Under the pieces are notes generated by a model. It made no database searches. It saw nothing but the letters and a program-made list of their open reading frames with translations, and was not told where the DNA came from. DNA of 15,748 nt from an uncultured Desulfovibrio sp. (GTDB lineage Bacteria > Desulfobacterota > Desulfovibrionia > Desulfovibrionales > Desulfovibrionaceae): the NCBI GenBank assembly GCA_900547595.1, contig URHE01000042.1, positions 1-15,748 on the forward strand, given 5' to 3'. This document shows, in pieces, positions 1 to 8,204 of this stretch (the first letter of the stretch is position 1; the number at the start of each line of letters is the position of its first letter). The position numbers and the translations under genes are program-made.

Positions 1-176
1 CGCTCCTCGGCGCCGGAGCCGCGCGGCGGCAGGGCCGCCTCGATGGCCCCGAAGGTGCAGGCGGCCACACAGGCCCCGCACAGGACGCATTGACCGGGAT
101 CATGCCGGACGATCCACGGCAGGTCGTTCACGGACGGCGCCTGCGCCCGGGTCAGGGGGCGGTTCACTGGAGCCAT
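1..176 (-). CDS. Glutamate synthase-associated 4Fe-4S subunit, N-terminal part (partial)
   Basis: Only the first 58 codons are in the window; the gene runs off the low-coordinate edge. The start is ATG at 174-176 with a GGAG Shine-Dalgarno about 8 bases upstream, and it overlaps the end of the amidotransferase gene by 13 bases, a sign of translational coupling. The visible protein begins MAPVNRPLTRAQ and contains the cluster-binding motif CVLCGACVAAC (CxxCxxCxxxC) near residues 34-44, so it binds at least one 4Fe-4S cluster. In bacteria with modular glutamate synthase, the gene after the amidotransferase subunit commonly encodes an iron-sulfur subunit that also carries the glutamate-forming domain. 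That identity is inferred from the motif and position; the catalytic domain lies outside the window. Confidence 0.7.
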   Translation of the reverse strand, partial: MAPVNRPLTRAQAPSVNDLPWIVRHDPGQCVLCGACVAACTFGAIEAALPPRGSGAEE

Positions 177-1270
177 CGCCGCATCTCCAGTCCGTTGTCC
201 ACCACCAGCAGCTCACGCTCGCCGAGGTAGATGTCCCGCGCCCTGTCGCGCTGCGGCAGGATGGCGTTGAGCCCGCAGACCTCCGAAGCCATGGCGACCA
301 TTGCCCCGTCGCCGCCCACCACCAGCGGGCGCAGCTTCTTGGCGTCGCAACAGGCGAGCATGCGGCCATCGGGCAAAAGGCCGATGACGGCATTGGGGCC
401 GTTGATCTCCAGCTGGGCCAGCGATTCGCGGATCAGGCCCAGCGCCTCGCCGTCCTCCCGTTCCGCGGCCTCGGCGGCGGGCAGGGGCGTGAGCACATGC
501 TTGTAATAGATGAGCGGCCAGCCCAGTTCCCGGAGCACATAATGCAGGGTGTAGAGCAGGCACTGGGAGTCGGACTCAAAGCCGGTATAGCCCCGGTGCA
601 GGGATTGCTGGAACTCGCGGTTGCGGGTGAACATGGTGTTCTCGCCGTTGGCGCAGAGCGTGTGCCCCTGCAGGAAGAAGGGATGCGCCGCGTAGCGCAC
701 GATGCCGTAATTGGTGTTCTGGCGGCACTGGGTCACGATATTGCGGGCCACAAGGCGGCCATCGTCCTCCCAGAGGCGGAAATAGGCGGCAATGTCCGCC
801 GGATCGCCGATCTCCTTGAGCGTGAGCACATCGGGCCAGAAGGAATAGACATAGCCCGCGTCGTGCGCCTCCAGCAGGCGGCGCAGGGCCAGGCGCGTGT
901 CGAGCAGCAGCTCTTCCCGCGCGCGCCGGCCGCTGCGGCGAAAGGCTTCGGGGTAGTCATAGTTGCTGAACACATAGCGCGGCATGGCCGCCATGTTCAG
1001 CCCGGCGCGGGCGTCCACCTCCGGAACCCACTGGGCCACCTGCACAAAGCCCAGGGCCGCCATGTGGTCGCTCACCAGCCGGAGCCCCTCCGCCGTGCAG
1101 GCGAGCGAGAGCAGGGGCATCGCCTTGTAGTGGCCGAACACGCCTTCCAGGTCCTGCATGACCAGGGCGAAACCGGAGTTGTCGTGCCCTTCCTGCTGCG
1201 GCAGCATGAGCCGGAGCGCCAGCGACGGCGGCACCGCCTCCCGGCACTTGATGGAGCCTATCCTGCACAT
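164..1270 (-). CDS. Glutamate synthase amidotransferase subunit (class II glutamine amidotransferase)
   Basis: The 368-residue protein starts MCRIGSIKC, placing a cysteine at residue 2. Class II (Ntn-type) glutamine amidotransferases use Cys2 as nucleophile after removal of the initiator Met, so the ATG at 1268-1270 is preferred over one 20 codons upstream; GGAG lies about 9 bases before it. Further family marks are the NGEN segment near residues 208-211 and GFESDSQ near 230-236, the usual glutamine-pocket regions. It hydrolyses glutamine to glutamate and ammonia. It lacks the large synthase domain of GltB, so it is the stand-alone amidotransferase module of a split glutamate synthase. It lies 17 bases after glnN and overlaps the Fe-S subunit gene, fitting one GS-GOGAT operon. 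Catalytic class is well supported; the glutamate synthase role rests on context. Confidence 0.85.
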   Translation of the reverse strand: MCRIGSIKCREAVPPSLALRLMLPQQEGHDNSGFALVMQDLEGVFGHYKAMPLLSLACTAEGLRLVSDHMAALGFVQVAQWVPEVDARAGLNMAAMPRYVFSNYDYPEAFRRSGRRAREELLLDTRLALRRLLEAHDAGYVYSFWPDVLTLKEIGDPADIAAYFRLWEDDGRLVARNIVTQCRQNTNYGIVRYAAHPFFLQGHTLCANGENTMFTRNREFQQSLHRGYTGFESDSQCLLYTLHYVLRELGWPLIYYKHVLTPLPAAEAAEREDGEALGLIRESLAQLEINGPNAVIGLLPDGRMLACCDAKKLRPLVVGGDGAMVAMASEVCGLNAILPQRDRARDIYLGERELLVVDNGLEMRRWLQ

Positions 1271-1287
1271 GTTCGTTCTCCGCGTTT

Positions 1288-3360
<2,073 letters not shown>

Positions 3361-3401
3361 GGGAAACTCCTTTGCGAAACAATGAAAGGGGGACCGCGAA
3401 A

Positions 3402-3740
3402 TCACAGGGCATCCACGCCGCGTTCGCCGGTGCGGATGCGCACGGCATCCAGCACCTCGCTGACAAATATCTTGCCGTCGCCCACCTGGCCGGTGCGCGC
3501 CGTGGCGACCACCGCGGCAATGACGCTCTCCAGCGCCTCGTCATGGACGACCACCTCGATCTTGATCTTGGGCAGGCAGTCCACCTGCACCGTGGCGCCG
3601 CGATAGACCTCCGTGTGTCCGCGCTGGCGGCCAAAGCCGCGGATCTCCGTATAGTTCAGTCCATGGATGCCCAGACGGGACACGGCGTCCCTCACGGCCT
3701 CAAACATGCCTGGCCGGATGATGATCTCGAGCTTCTTCAT
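3402..3740 (-). CDS. glnK: PII nitrogen regulatory protein lacking the uridylylation tyrosine
   Basis: The 112-residue protein has the full PII layout: N-terminal MKKLEIIIRP, T-loop with GFGRQRGHTEVYRG (residues 35-48), B-loop TGQVGDGKIFV (about 83-93), and C-loop RIRTGERG. It should form a trimer that binds ATP, ADP and 2-oxoglutarate and blocks the ammonium channel when nitrogen is plentiful. Position 51, the tyrosine uridylylated by GlnD in enteric bacteria, is valine here; residue 50 is Thr and residue 49, serine in cyanobacterial PII, is alanine. Covalent T-loop control of the known kinds therefore looks absent. AGGAG lies about 10 bases before the ATG. It follows amt by 33 bases, the classic amt-glnK pairing, which favours GlnK over GlnB, although order alone cannot settle the name. 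Confidence 0.93.
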   Translation of the reverse strand: MKKLEIIIRPGMFEAVRDAVSRLGIHGLNYTEIRGFGRQRGHTEVYRGATVQVDCLPKIKIEVVVHDEALESVIAAVVATARTGQVGDGKIFVSEVLDAVRIRTGERGVDAL

Positions 3741-3773
3741 TCTCTTGTTCTCCTGCGGCGCGGCAAAAACGGT

Positions 3774-4982
3774 TCAGAGCGAATAGCCGCGTTCATTGTG
3801 CTCGCTGAGGTCAAGGCCGAGGTGCTCGGCCTCGGGCATGACGCGCAGCCCCACAAGGGCGTCCACCACACGCAGGATGCCGCGGCTCACCGCATAGACA
3901 TAGGCCCAGGTGGCGACGACGGAAACGGCCTGGACCCAGAGCTGACGCGGGTTTCCGTACAGCAGGCCGTCCACGCCGTTGACGGCGGCGGTGGCGAAAA
4001 GCCCGGTGGCGAGCGCGCCCCAGGTGCCGCCCAGCCCGTGGATGCCCACCACGTCCAGCGCGTCGTCATAGCCGAAACGGTTCTTGAGCAGCACGCCGCC
4101 ATAGCAGACCATGCCGCCGATGAAGCCGATGAGCATGGAGGGCAGCAGCCCCACAAAACCCGCGCCGGGAGTGATGGCCACCAGGCCCGCCAGCGCGCCG
4201 GAAACCGCGCCCAGGCTGGTGGGCTTGCCCGTGCGCTTCCATTCCACGAGCATCCAGCCGAGGATGCCGCACGCCGAGGCGAGATGCGTGGTCAGGAGCG
4301 CCTGGCCCGCGAGCATGCCCGCGGCAAGGGCGCTCCCGGCATTGAAGCCGAACCAGCCGAACCAGAGCAGGCCGCCGCCCAGAAGGGTCATGGGCAGGTT
4401 GTGGGGCAGACCGCCCTGCCGCCCGTTGCCAAGCCGGGGGCCAAGCGCCTGGGCGCAGGCGAGCGCGCCCGCGCCGGAGGCCATGTGGACCACCGCGCCC
4501 CCGGCAAAGTCCACGGCGCCCATGCGCGCCATCCAGCCGCCGCCCCAGACCCAGTGCGCCATGGGCGCATAGGCGAAAATGAGCCAGAGGCCGGAAAACA
4601 GCAGCATTGCCGAAAAACGGATGCGTTCGGCATACGCGCCGGAAACGAGCGCCACGGTGAGCACGGCGAACATGCACTGAAAGGCCACAAAAACCGTATG
4701 CGGCAGCGCGGAAGCCGCGGGAGCTGCCGTGCCCTGCACGCCGTCGAGCCCGAAAAAGGCGAGATTGCCGATGAGTCCGCCCACATCCTCACCAAAGGCG
4801 AGGGTGTAGCCGATGACCGCCCAGAGCGCCGTTATGAGGCCCAGACTCGCGTAACTGTGCATGTTGGTGGACAGGACGTTGCGGACCCTCACCAGGCCGC
4901 CGTAGAACAAGGCCAGCGCCGGCGTCATCAGCATGACCATGGTGGCGCAGATGATGACAAATCCCGTATCGGACGCATTCAT
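3774..4982 (-). CDS. amt: Ammonium transporter (Amt/AmtB family)
   Basis: The 402-residue hydrophobic protein has about 11 membrane segments and begins almost directly with the first one, without the cleaved signal of E. coli AmtB. Pore features are recognisable: Phe-gate region FQCMF (about 101-105), W145-W147 in HWVWGGGW, D158 in AVDFAGG, first pore histidine H166 in VVHM, second Phe region WFGWFGFNAGS (about 207-217), D310 and second pore histidine H315 in DVVGIHGLGG. It conducts ammonium or ammonia into the cell. The cytosolic C-terminal tail has the conserved EAEHLGLDLSEHNE segment, the part that couples to PII. It is the first gene after the sigma-54 promoter and precedes glnK by 33 bases. 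The Shine-Dalgarno is G-rich but poorly spaced, so the exact start is slightly uncertain. Confidence 0.95.
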   Translation of the reverse strand: MNASDTGFVIICATMVMLMTPALALFYGGLVRVRNVLSTNMHSYASLGLITALWAVIGYTLAFGEDVGGLIGNLAFFGLDGVQGTAAPAASALPHTVFVAFQCMFAVLTVALVSGAYAERIRFSAMLLFSGLWLIFAYAPMAHWVWGGGWMARMGAVDFAGGAVVHMASGAGALACAQALGPRLGNGRQGGLPHNLPMTLLGGGLLWFGWFGFNAGSALAAGMLAGQALLTTHLASACGILGWMLVEWKRTGKPTSLGAVSGALAGLVAITPGAGFVGLLPSMLIGFIGGMVCYGGVLLKNRFGYDDALDVVGIHGLGGTWGALATGLFATAAVNGVDGLLYGNPRQLWVQAVSVVATWAYVYAVSRGILRVVDALVGLRVMPEAEHLGLDLSEHNERGYSL

Positions 4983-5063
4983 GCCCCAAAACCCCTTGAA
5001 GTTTCGCCCTCTCGTTCACCGGCGCGGACAGCGCGGGACGATCCGGCGGACCGGCCCCCTCTG

Positions 5064-5079
5064 GGCATAAAGCATGCCA
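5064..5079 (-). promoter_or_regulatory. Sigma-54 (-24/-12) promoter upstream of amt
   Basis: Minus strand reads TGGCATGCTTTATGCC. Aligned to TGGCACG-N4-TTGCW it keeps TGGCA and G at -24 and TGC at -12, and the invariant GG and GC have the required spacing. Predicted transcription start is near 5053, giving a leader of about 70 bases before the amt ATG. Upstream lies a gene for an activator of exactly the class sigma-54 needs. Confidence 0.75.
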
Positions 5080-5190
5080 GCGACCGGAGCGGCTGGGGGA
5101 AATAAAATAATACACTGTTTTTATTGATAAATTTTAGCAAAATTGCCCGGGCAGCCGCGACGGCACGGGCAGAGGGGGCACAGGGCGGGG

Positions 5191-5206
5191 GAAAAATCGA
5201 CAAAAA
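5191..5206. repeat. 16-bp direct repeat, copy 1 (candidate activator site)
   Basis: GAAAAATCGACAAAAA recurs exactly at 5403-5418. This copy lies roughly 140-155 bases upstream of the predicted amt transcription start, a typical enhancer distance for sigma-54 activators. A role as a protein-binding site is inferred. Confidence 0.45.
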
Positions 5207-5288
5207 GGTAATTAATGCTCCCTTTCGGGGCTCAGCCGGGGGCGCCGCGCACTGGTATTCTGGAAAGAATCAATCAATATCAACAAGA

Positions 5289-5304
5289 TGTAGCCAGAAG
5301 CACA
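5289..5304. promoter_or_regulatory. TGT-N10-ACA, candidate NifA-type upstream activator sequence
   Basis: The sequence TGT, ten bases, ACA matches the textbook NifA binding site exactly. It lies about 210 bases upstream of the -24 element, somewhat farther than most NifA sites. Such a match occurs by chance about once in 4 kb, so it is suggestive only. Confidence 0.4.
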
Positions 5305-5402
5305 AAATATACATTTTGGTCGTTTTCTGGCAGGGCACACGCGTGCGGGCGCCCCGCAGACCGACAGGCAGCCTCGGGACAGGGCGTCCGGCAGGAAATT
5401 TC

Positions 5403-5427
5403 GAAAAATCGACAAAAATGTCGATTT
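5403..5427. repeat. 16-bp repeat copy 2 embedded in a perfect palindrome at the regulator's stop codon
   Basis: AAATCGACA (5406-5414) and TGTCGATTT (5419-5427) form perfect 9-bp arms around AAAA; the last arm base is the first base of the regulator's stop triplet. On the minus strand the second arm continues into a run of five T, so it could act as a weak intrinsic terminator for the activator gene. Its shared core with 5191-5206 suggests a protein-binding site instead or as well. Confidence 0.5.
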
Positions 5428-7007
5428 CATTCATGCGCCGGCCCGCGCGCGGCCTTGCGCCGCGCCCGGAAGCTCTTGTAGCTGATGCCGTATTTTTTCA
5501 GACGTAGGGCCATGACGCGCTCCGTGAGCCCCAGAGCGGCCGCCGCCTTGCCCATGTGGCCGCCGCAGGACTCCAGCGCCTCCTCGATGCTGGCGCGTTC
5601 CACTTCGTCCAGGCGCGCGGCCAGGCTGCCCCCGGGCAGGGTGGCGCCCCCTCCTCCGCGCCTGTCCGCCGCAACCTGCCCATGGAGCACGGTCGGCAGG
5701 TGCTGGGGAAGCACCACGCGCCCGGAGCCGAGCAGCAGGGCGGCCCGCTCCATCACGTTTTGCAGTTCCCGGATATTGCCGGGCCAGGCATAGCGCTGGA
5801 GCATGTCCATGACCGCCAGCGAGAGATGCGCGCGGCCATGGCCGCCCCCCGCCGAGAACCGGCCGAGAAAGTGCGCCGCCAGCGGCAGGATGTCTTCCTG
5901 ACGCTCGCGCAGCGGCGGCAGGAAAATGGGAAAGACATTGAGGCGGTAAAAAAGGTCGCGCCGAAAGCCGCCCTCCGCCACCATGCGCTCAAGGTCACGG
6001 TTGGTGGCGGCGATGATGCGCACATCCGCCCGCAGCGTCTCCATGCCGCCCAGACGCTCGAAGGCCCGCTCCTGAAGCACGCGGAGGAGCTTGGCCTGCG
6101 TCAGGAGCGAAAGTTCGCCCACCTCGTCCAGAAAGAGCGTGCCGCCGCGCGCCAGCTCGAAGCGCCCCTTGCGCATCTGGGCCGCGCCGGTGAACGCGCC
6201 GCGCTCGTGGCCGAAAAGCTCGCTTTCGATCAGGGTTTCCGGCAGCGCCGCGCAATTGATGGAAACAAAGGGCCCTCCGGCGCGCGGGCTGGCCGCGTGG
6301 ATGGCCCGGGCCGCCAGCTCCTTGCCCGTGCCCGATTCTCCCTGCAGGAATACCGTGGCCGGTGACGGGCCCACCTGGGCGATCTGGGCATAAATCTGGT
6401 GCATGGCTTCCGAATTGCCCACAAACCCGCGCGGGCGCTCCGGCGCCGGGGCGGCTTCGGCCATGCGGTCCAGGCTTTCCAGCGCCGTGTGCGCCAGCAG
6501 CGCGGCGATGATCTGCAGGAGGTGCAGCTCGTCCTCCAGCGTGGCCGCGTCCACGGGCAGGTGATCCACCGAGAGCGCGCCCACCACCTGATCATGCAGC
6601 CGGATGGGGACGCAGAGGAACGATACGCGCTCGCGCTTCAGATCGCGCGACCGGGTCCTGTTGAGAAAGAGCGGCTCCGAACCCGCATCGCAGACGCACA
6701 TGGCGCGACCGCCGGCAATGACGCGGCCGGTGACGCCTTCCCCCTGAAGATAGCGCCCGCGCCGCCGCTCCGCCGGATTCAGCCCGAAGGCGGCATTGAT
6801 GCGGATCTCGCCGCTGCGCGGGTCCACAAGCGTCACCGTGCTGTGGAGCAGGGGCAGATGCGCGGCCATGAGCGCGAGCGCCTGTTCCAGGCATTCCGCC
6901 ACGTCGCCGTCACTGTTCACCTGCGCGACAAGTTCGCGCAGAAGCGCCAGCTGGGAGGCGGGCGCGAAGGCCGCGGCGGCGGATGCAACAGGCTGGGACT
7001 CGGACAT
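5427..7007 (-). CDS. NifA-like sigma-54-dependent transcriptional activator (GAF-AAA+-Fis HTH)
   Basis: The 526-residue protein has a GAF sensor domain (about 20-180), a central AAA+ domain with Walker A GESGTGKE (223-230), the sigma-54 contact loop GAFTGA (270-275), Walker B GTLFLDE (289-295) and arginine-finger region FRRDLFYRLNVFP (348-360), and a C-terminal Fis-type helix-turn-helix (about 480-514, GKAAAALGLTERVMALRLKKYGI). It uses ATP to open sigma-54 promoters. Domain order and the HTH resemble NifA rather than NtrC, which would have a receiver domain. The start MSESQPVAS is chosen because the upstream extension is low-complexity and not domain-like; the ribosome site is weak, so the start is uncertain. 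It is followed by a sigma-54 promoter and amt-glnK-glnN, its likely targets. C104, C106 and C132 in the GAF domain could sense redox state, but this is speculation. Confidence 0.88.
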   Translation of the reverse strand: MSESQPVASAAAAFAPASQLALLRELVAQVNSDGDVAECLEQALALMAAHLPLLHSTVTLVDPRSGEIRINAAFGLNPAERRRGRYLQGEGVTGRVIAGGRAMCVCDAGSEPLFLNRTRSRDLKRERVSFLCVPIRLHDQVVGALSVDHLPVDAATLEDELHLLQIIAALLAHTALESLDRMAEAAPAPERPRGFVGNSEAMHQIYAQIAQVGPSPATVFLQGESGTGKELAARAIHAASPRAGGPFVSINCAALPETLIESELFGHERGAFTGAAQMRKGRFELARGGTLFLDEVGELSLLTQAKLLRVLQERAFERLGGMETLRADVRIIAATNRDLERMVAEGGFRRDLFYRLNVFPIFLPPLRERQEDILPLAAHFLGRFSAGGGHGRAHLSLAVMDMLQRYAWPGNIRELQNVMERAALLLGSGRVVLPQHLPTVLHGQVAADRRGGGGATLPGGSLAARLDEVERASIEEALESCGGHMGKAAAALGLTERVMALRLKKYGISYKSFRARRKAARGPAHE

Positions 7008-7153
7008 GCGGCAGGCTACCGCAGGCGCGGGCCACAGACAAGGCCCGGCGGCACGGACGCCGGCGCCGGGGGAAACGACGGCAAGCCCCGGCACGAGGTT
7101 GCCCGCACCAATGCCCACGAACGGAAAAGCCCTTGCGGCCGGTAGCGAGGGAA

Positions 7154-7258
7154 GTGTCGTCAAAAACTGACAACCTATTGAAATTATTGGAGATAACAAA
7201 ATGTATAAAAATAAAATTATCTAATAAAATCAATAGTTTGTTATGATAATGACGACAC
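7154..7258. repeat. 105-bp imperfect palindrome, AT-rich
   Basis: GTGTCGTCA at 7154-7162 and its complement TGACGACAC at 7250-7258 are the outer ends. Inside, both arms share ACAA, CTATTGA, TTATT and AGATAA in the same order, with small gaps, for about 43 bases per arm (roughly 33 matching). GC content drops sharply against the flanks. It lies about 147 bases upstream of the NifA-like gene and 29 bases after the orphan gene's stop. It may be a MITE-like element, a recombination or operator site, or a large hairpin; no flanking target duplication was seen. Confidence 0.6.
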
Positions 7259-7286
7259 GTTCTCGTGCCCATGGCTGTGGTGTGCG

Positions 7287-7616
7287 TTATAAAATTTCAT
7301 CAAGCGCATCGCTCACTTCGCAAAGCAATGAATCAACTTCCACAGGGTCATACGTTTTCATAGGGAATGAATGCTGCGGAAGTGTGAAATTTTTCCCCGT
7401 TTTTTCATTGAAAATAACCGTTATTGGCGTCCCCTCCGTGGTAAAAAATTGCCCTTCCGGCGTGGTTTTCTCTTCGTAACTGAACGCAAACACAGCTTTG
7501 ACATTTTCAAACTGAGTAGCGCGGGGAAACATGGCGAAGGCGCAACTCCGCTTCCCATGCCCAGAAATACCGCCGTACACTTCAAACAATTTGTCCAGAA
7601 CCTCTTTCACGTTCAT
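7287..7616 (-). CDS. Hypothetical protein, 109 aa, accessory patch
   Basis: This is a short open frame starting MNVKEVLDKLFEVYGG with a good AAGGAG ribosome site about 8 bases before the ATG, which supports it as a real gene. The protein is soluble and mildly acidic, with no signal peptide, membrane segment or recognised motif. The N-terminus looks helical, the middle (KAVFAFSYEEKTTPEGQFF, TPITVIFNE) looks like beta strands, and the C-terminus EVDSLLCEVSDALDEIL is an acidic amphipathic helix. Its GC content is lower than the core genes. It lies between a decayed integrase and the 105-bp palindrome, so it is probably cargo left by an old integration. I do not recognise the family and assign no function. 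Confidence 0.6.
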   Translation of the reverse strand: MNVKEVLDKLFEVYGGISGHGKRSCAFAMFPRATQFENVKAVFAFSYEEKTTPEGQFFTTEGTPITVIFNEKTGKNFTLPQHSFPMKTYDPVEVDSLLCEVSDALDEIL

Positions 7617-7643
7617 TTGCTTTGCTCCTTTTCAACTTACCGT

Positions 7644-8002
7644 CTAAGCCACTTTTCTATCATTTCCAAGATTGCTTTTTCCTTGGCGTGAGACATCCGG
7701 CAGGTACTCGGCAAAGTTGTAGCTCGCCCTGACGCGGTTGCGTTCCCCGTGGGCAAGTTGTCGCTCAATCCAGTCCCGGGTGTAGCCCTGTTCATTGAGC
7801 AGCGTTGAAACCAGAGACCGGAAGCCGTGGACGGTCATCTCCTCCTTGCCGTAGCCAAGCCGCCGCAACCCGGCAAGAAGGGCATGCCTGAAATGGGTCG
7901 GGATTCAGCGCGCATGCTGAGGAAGAGGTAACGTCCGCCGCCGGTGTACTGCGCGAGGTCGCGCACGATTTCCACCGCCTGCCCGGCTAATGCCCTTTCG
8001 GA
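7644..8002 (-). pseudogene. Tyrosine-recombinase (P4-type integrase) C-terminal remnant, frameshifted
   Basis: Two minus-strand frames together resemble the C-terminal catalytic half of a phage/island integrase. The upstream part (about 8002-7890) reads AGQAVEIVRDLAQYTGGGRY then LFLSMRAESRPISG. After a frameshift near 7885-7895 the match resumes as HALLAGLRRLGYGKEEMTV and HGFRSLVSTLLNEQG, followed by RQLAHGERNRVRASYNFAEY. HGFR, LAHGE and ASYN carry the Arg, His and probable catalytic Tyr of the family. The N-terminal DNA-binding domain is absent, an in-frame stop precedes the match, and the end diverges after AEYLPD. The gene cannot make a working enzyme. It lies directly at the 3' end of the tRNA-Lys gene, the standard position for a tRNA-targeting integrase. 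Confidence 0.8.
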
Positions 8003-8040
8003 GTTGCGCTATGTGCCCAAAGCCATGTGCCCAAAAGCAA

Positions 8041-8068
8041 AGCCCTCACGAGCGTTGTCGTAAGGGCT
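8041..8068 (-). terminator. Intrinsic terminator of tRNA-Lys
   Basis: On the minus strand AGCCCTTACGA and TCGTGAGGGCT form an 11-bp stem (one U-G pair) around CAACGC, starting 8 bases after the CCA end of the tRNA. It is followed by TTGCTTTT, a moderate U-tract. Confidence 0.7.
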
Positions 8069-8076
8069 TGAAATTC

Positions 8077-8152
8077 TGGTGGGTCGTGCGGGGATCGAAC
8101 CTGCGACTCTCTGCTTAAAAGGCAGATACTCTACCTACTGAGTTAACGACCC
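8077..8152 (-). tRNA. tRNA-Lys (anticodon TTT)
   Basis: The minus strand folds as a full cloverleaf. The acceptor stem is GGGTCGT/ACGACCC with discriminator A and encoded CCA (8077-8079). The D stem is ACTC/GAGT and the anticodon stem TCTGC/GCAGA around loop CTTTTAA, giving anticodon TTT. The T loop is TTCGATC. The T stem GCAGG/CCCGC has an A-C mismatch at the middle pair, unusual for a healthy tRNA. The gene has its own promoter upstream and a hairpin terminator downstream. Its 3' end abuts an integrase remnant. Confidence 0.95.
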
Positions 8153-8160
8153 ATTCGACT

Positions 8161-8189
8161 ATCTTAAAATTCTTCGATTGCCCTGTCAA
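8161..8189 (-). promoter_or_regulatory. Sigma-70 promoter of tRNA-Lys
   Basis: The minus strand has a perfect -35 TTGACA (8184-8189), a 17-base spacer and -10 TAAGAT (8161-8166), starting 8 bases upstream of the mature tRNA 5' end. The inverted repeat of the neighbouring insertion element begins only about 15 bases beyond the -35 box. Confidence 0.75.
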
Positions 8190-8204
8190 GCGCATGGAGC
8201 CAGG

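Larger units (their letters stand above)
4983..5426. other. 444-bp intergenic regulatory region between the NifA-like gene and amt
   Basis: There is no convincing gene here. Reading on the minus strand toward amt it holds the palindrome at the regulator's stop codon, a TGT-N10-ACA site (5289-5304), a 16-bp repeated motif (5191-5206), an AT-rich stretch (about 5099-5147) suited to DNA bending, and a sigma-54 promoter (5064-5079). The AT-rich part contains TATCAA on the minus strand, half of an IHF site, but no full match to the IHF consensus. The arrangement of distal activator site, bendable DNA and -24/-12 promoter is the usual architecture of enhancer-dependent promoters. Short ORFs in this gap lack family resemblance and are ignored. 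Confidence 0.6.

Noticed and set aside
5137..5150. Second sigma-54 promoter reading CGGGCAATTTTGCT on the minus strand
   Set aside because: The spacing between GG and GC is 8 instead of the required 10 bases.
7644..7868. A short open frame as an intact small gene
   Set aside because: Its similarity to integrases continues upstream in another frame and it lacks the N-terminal half, so it is a fragment of a pseudogene.
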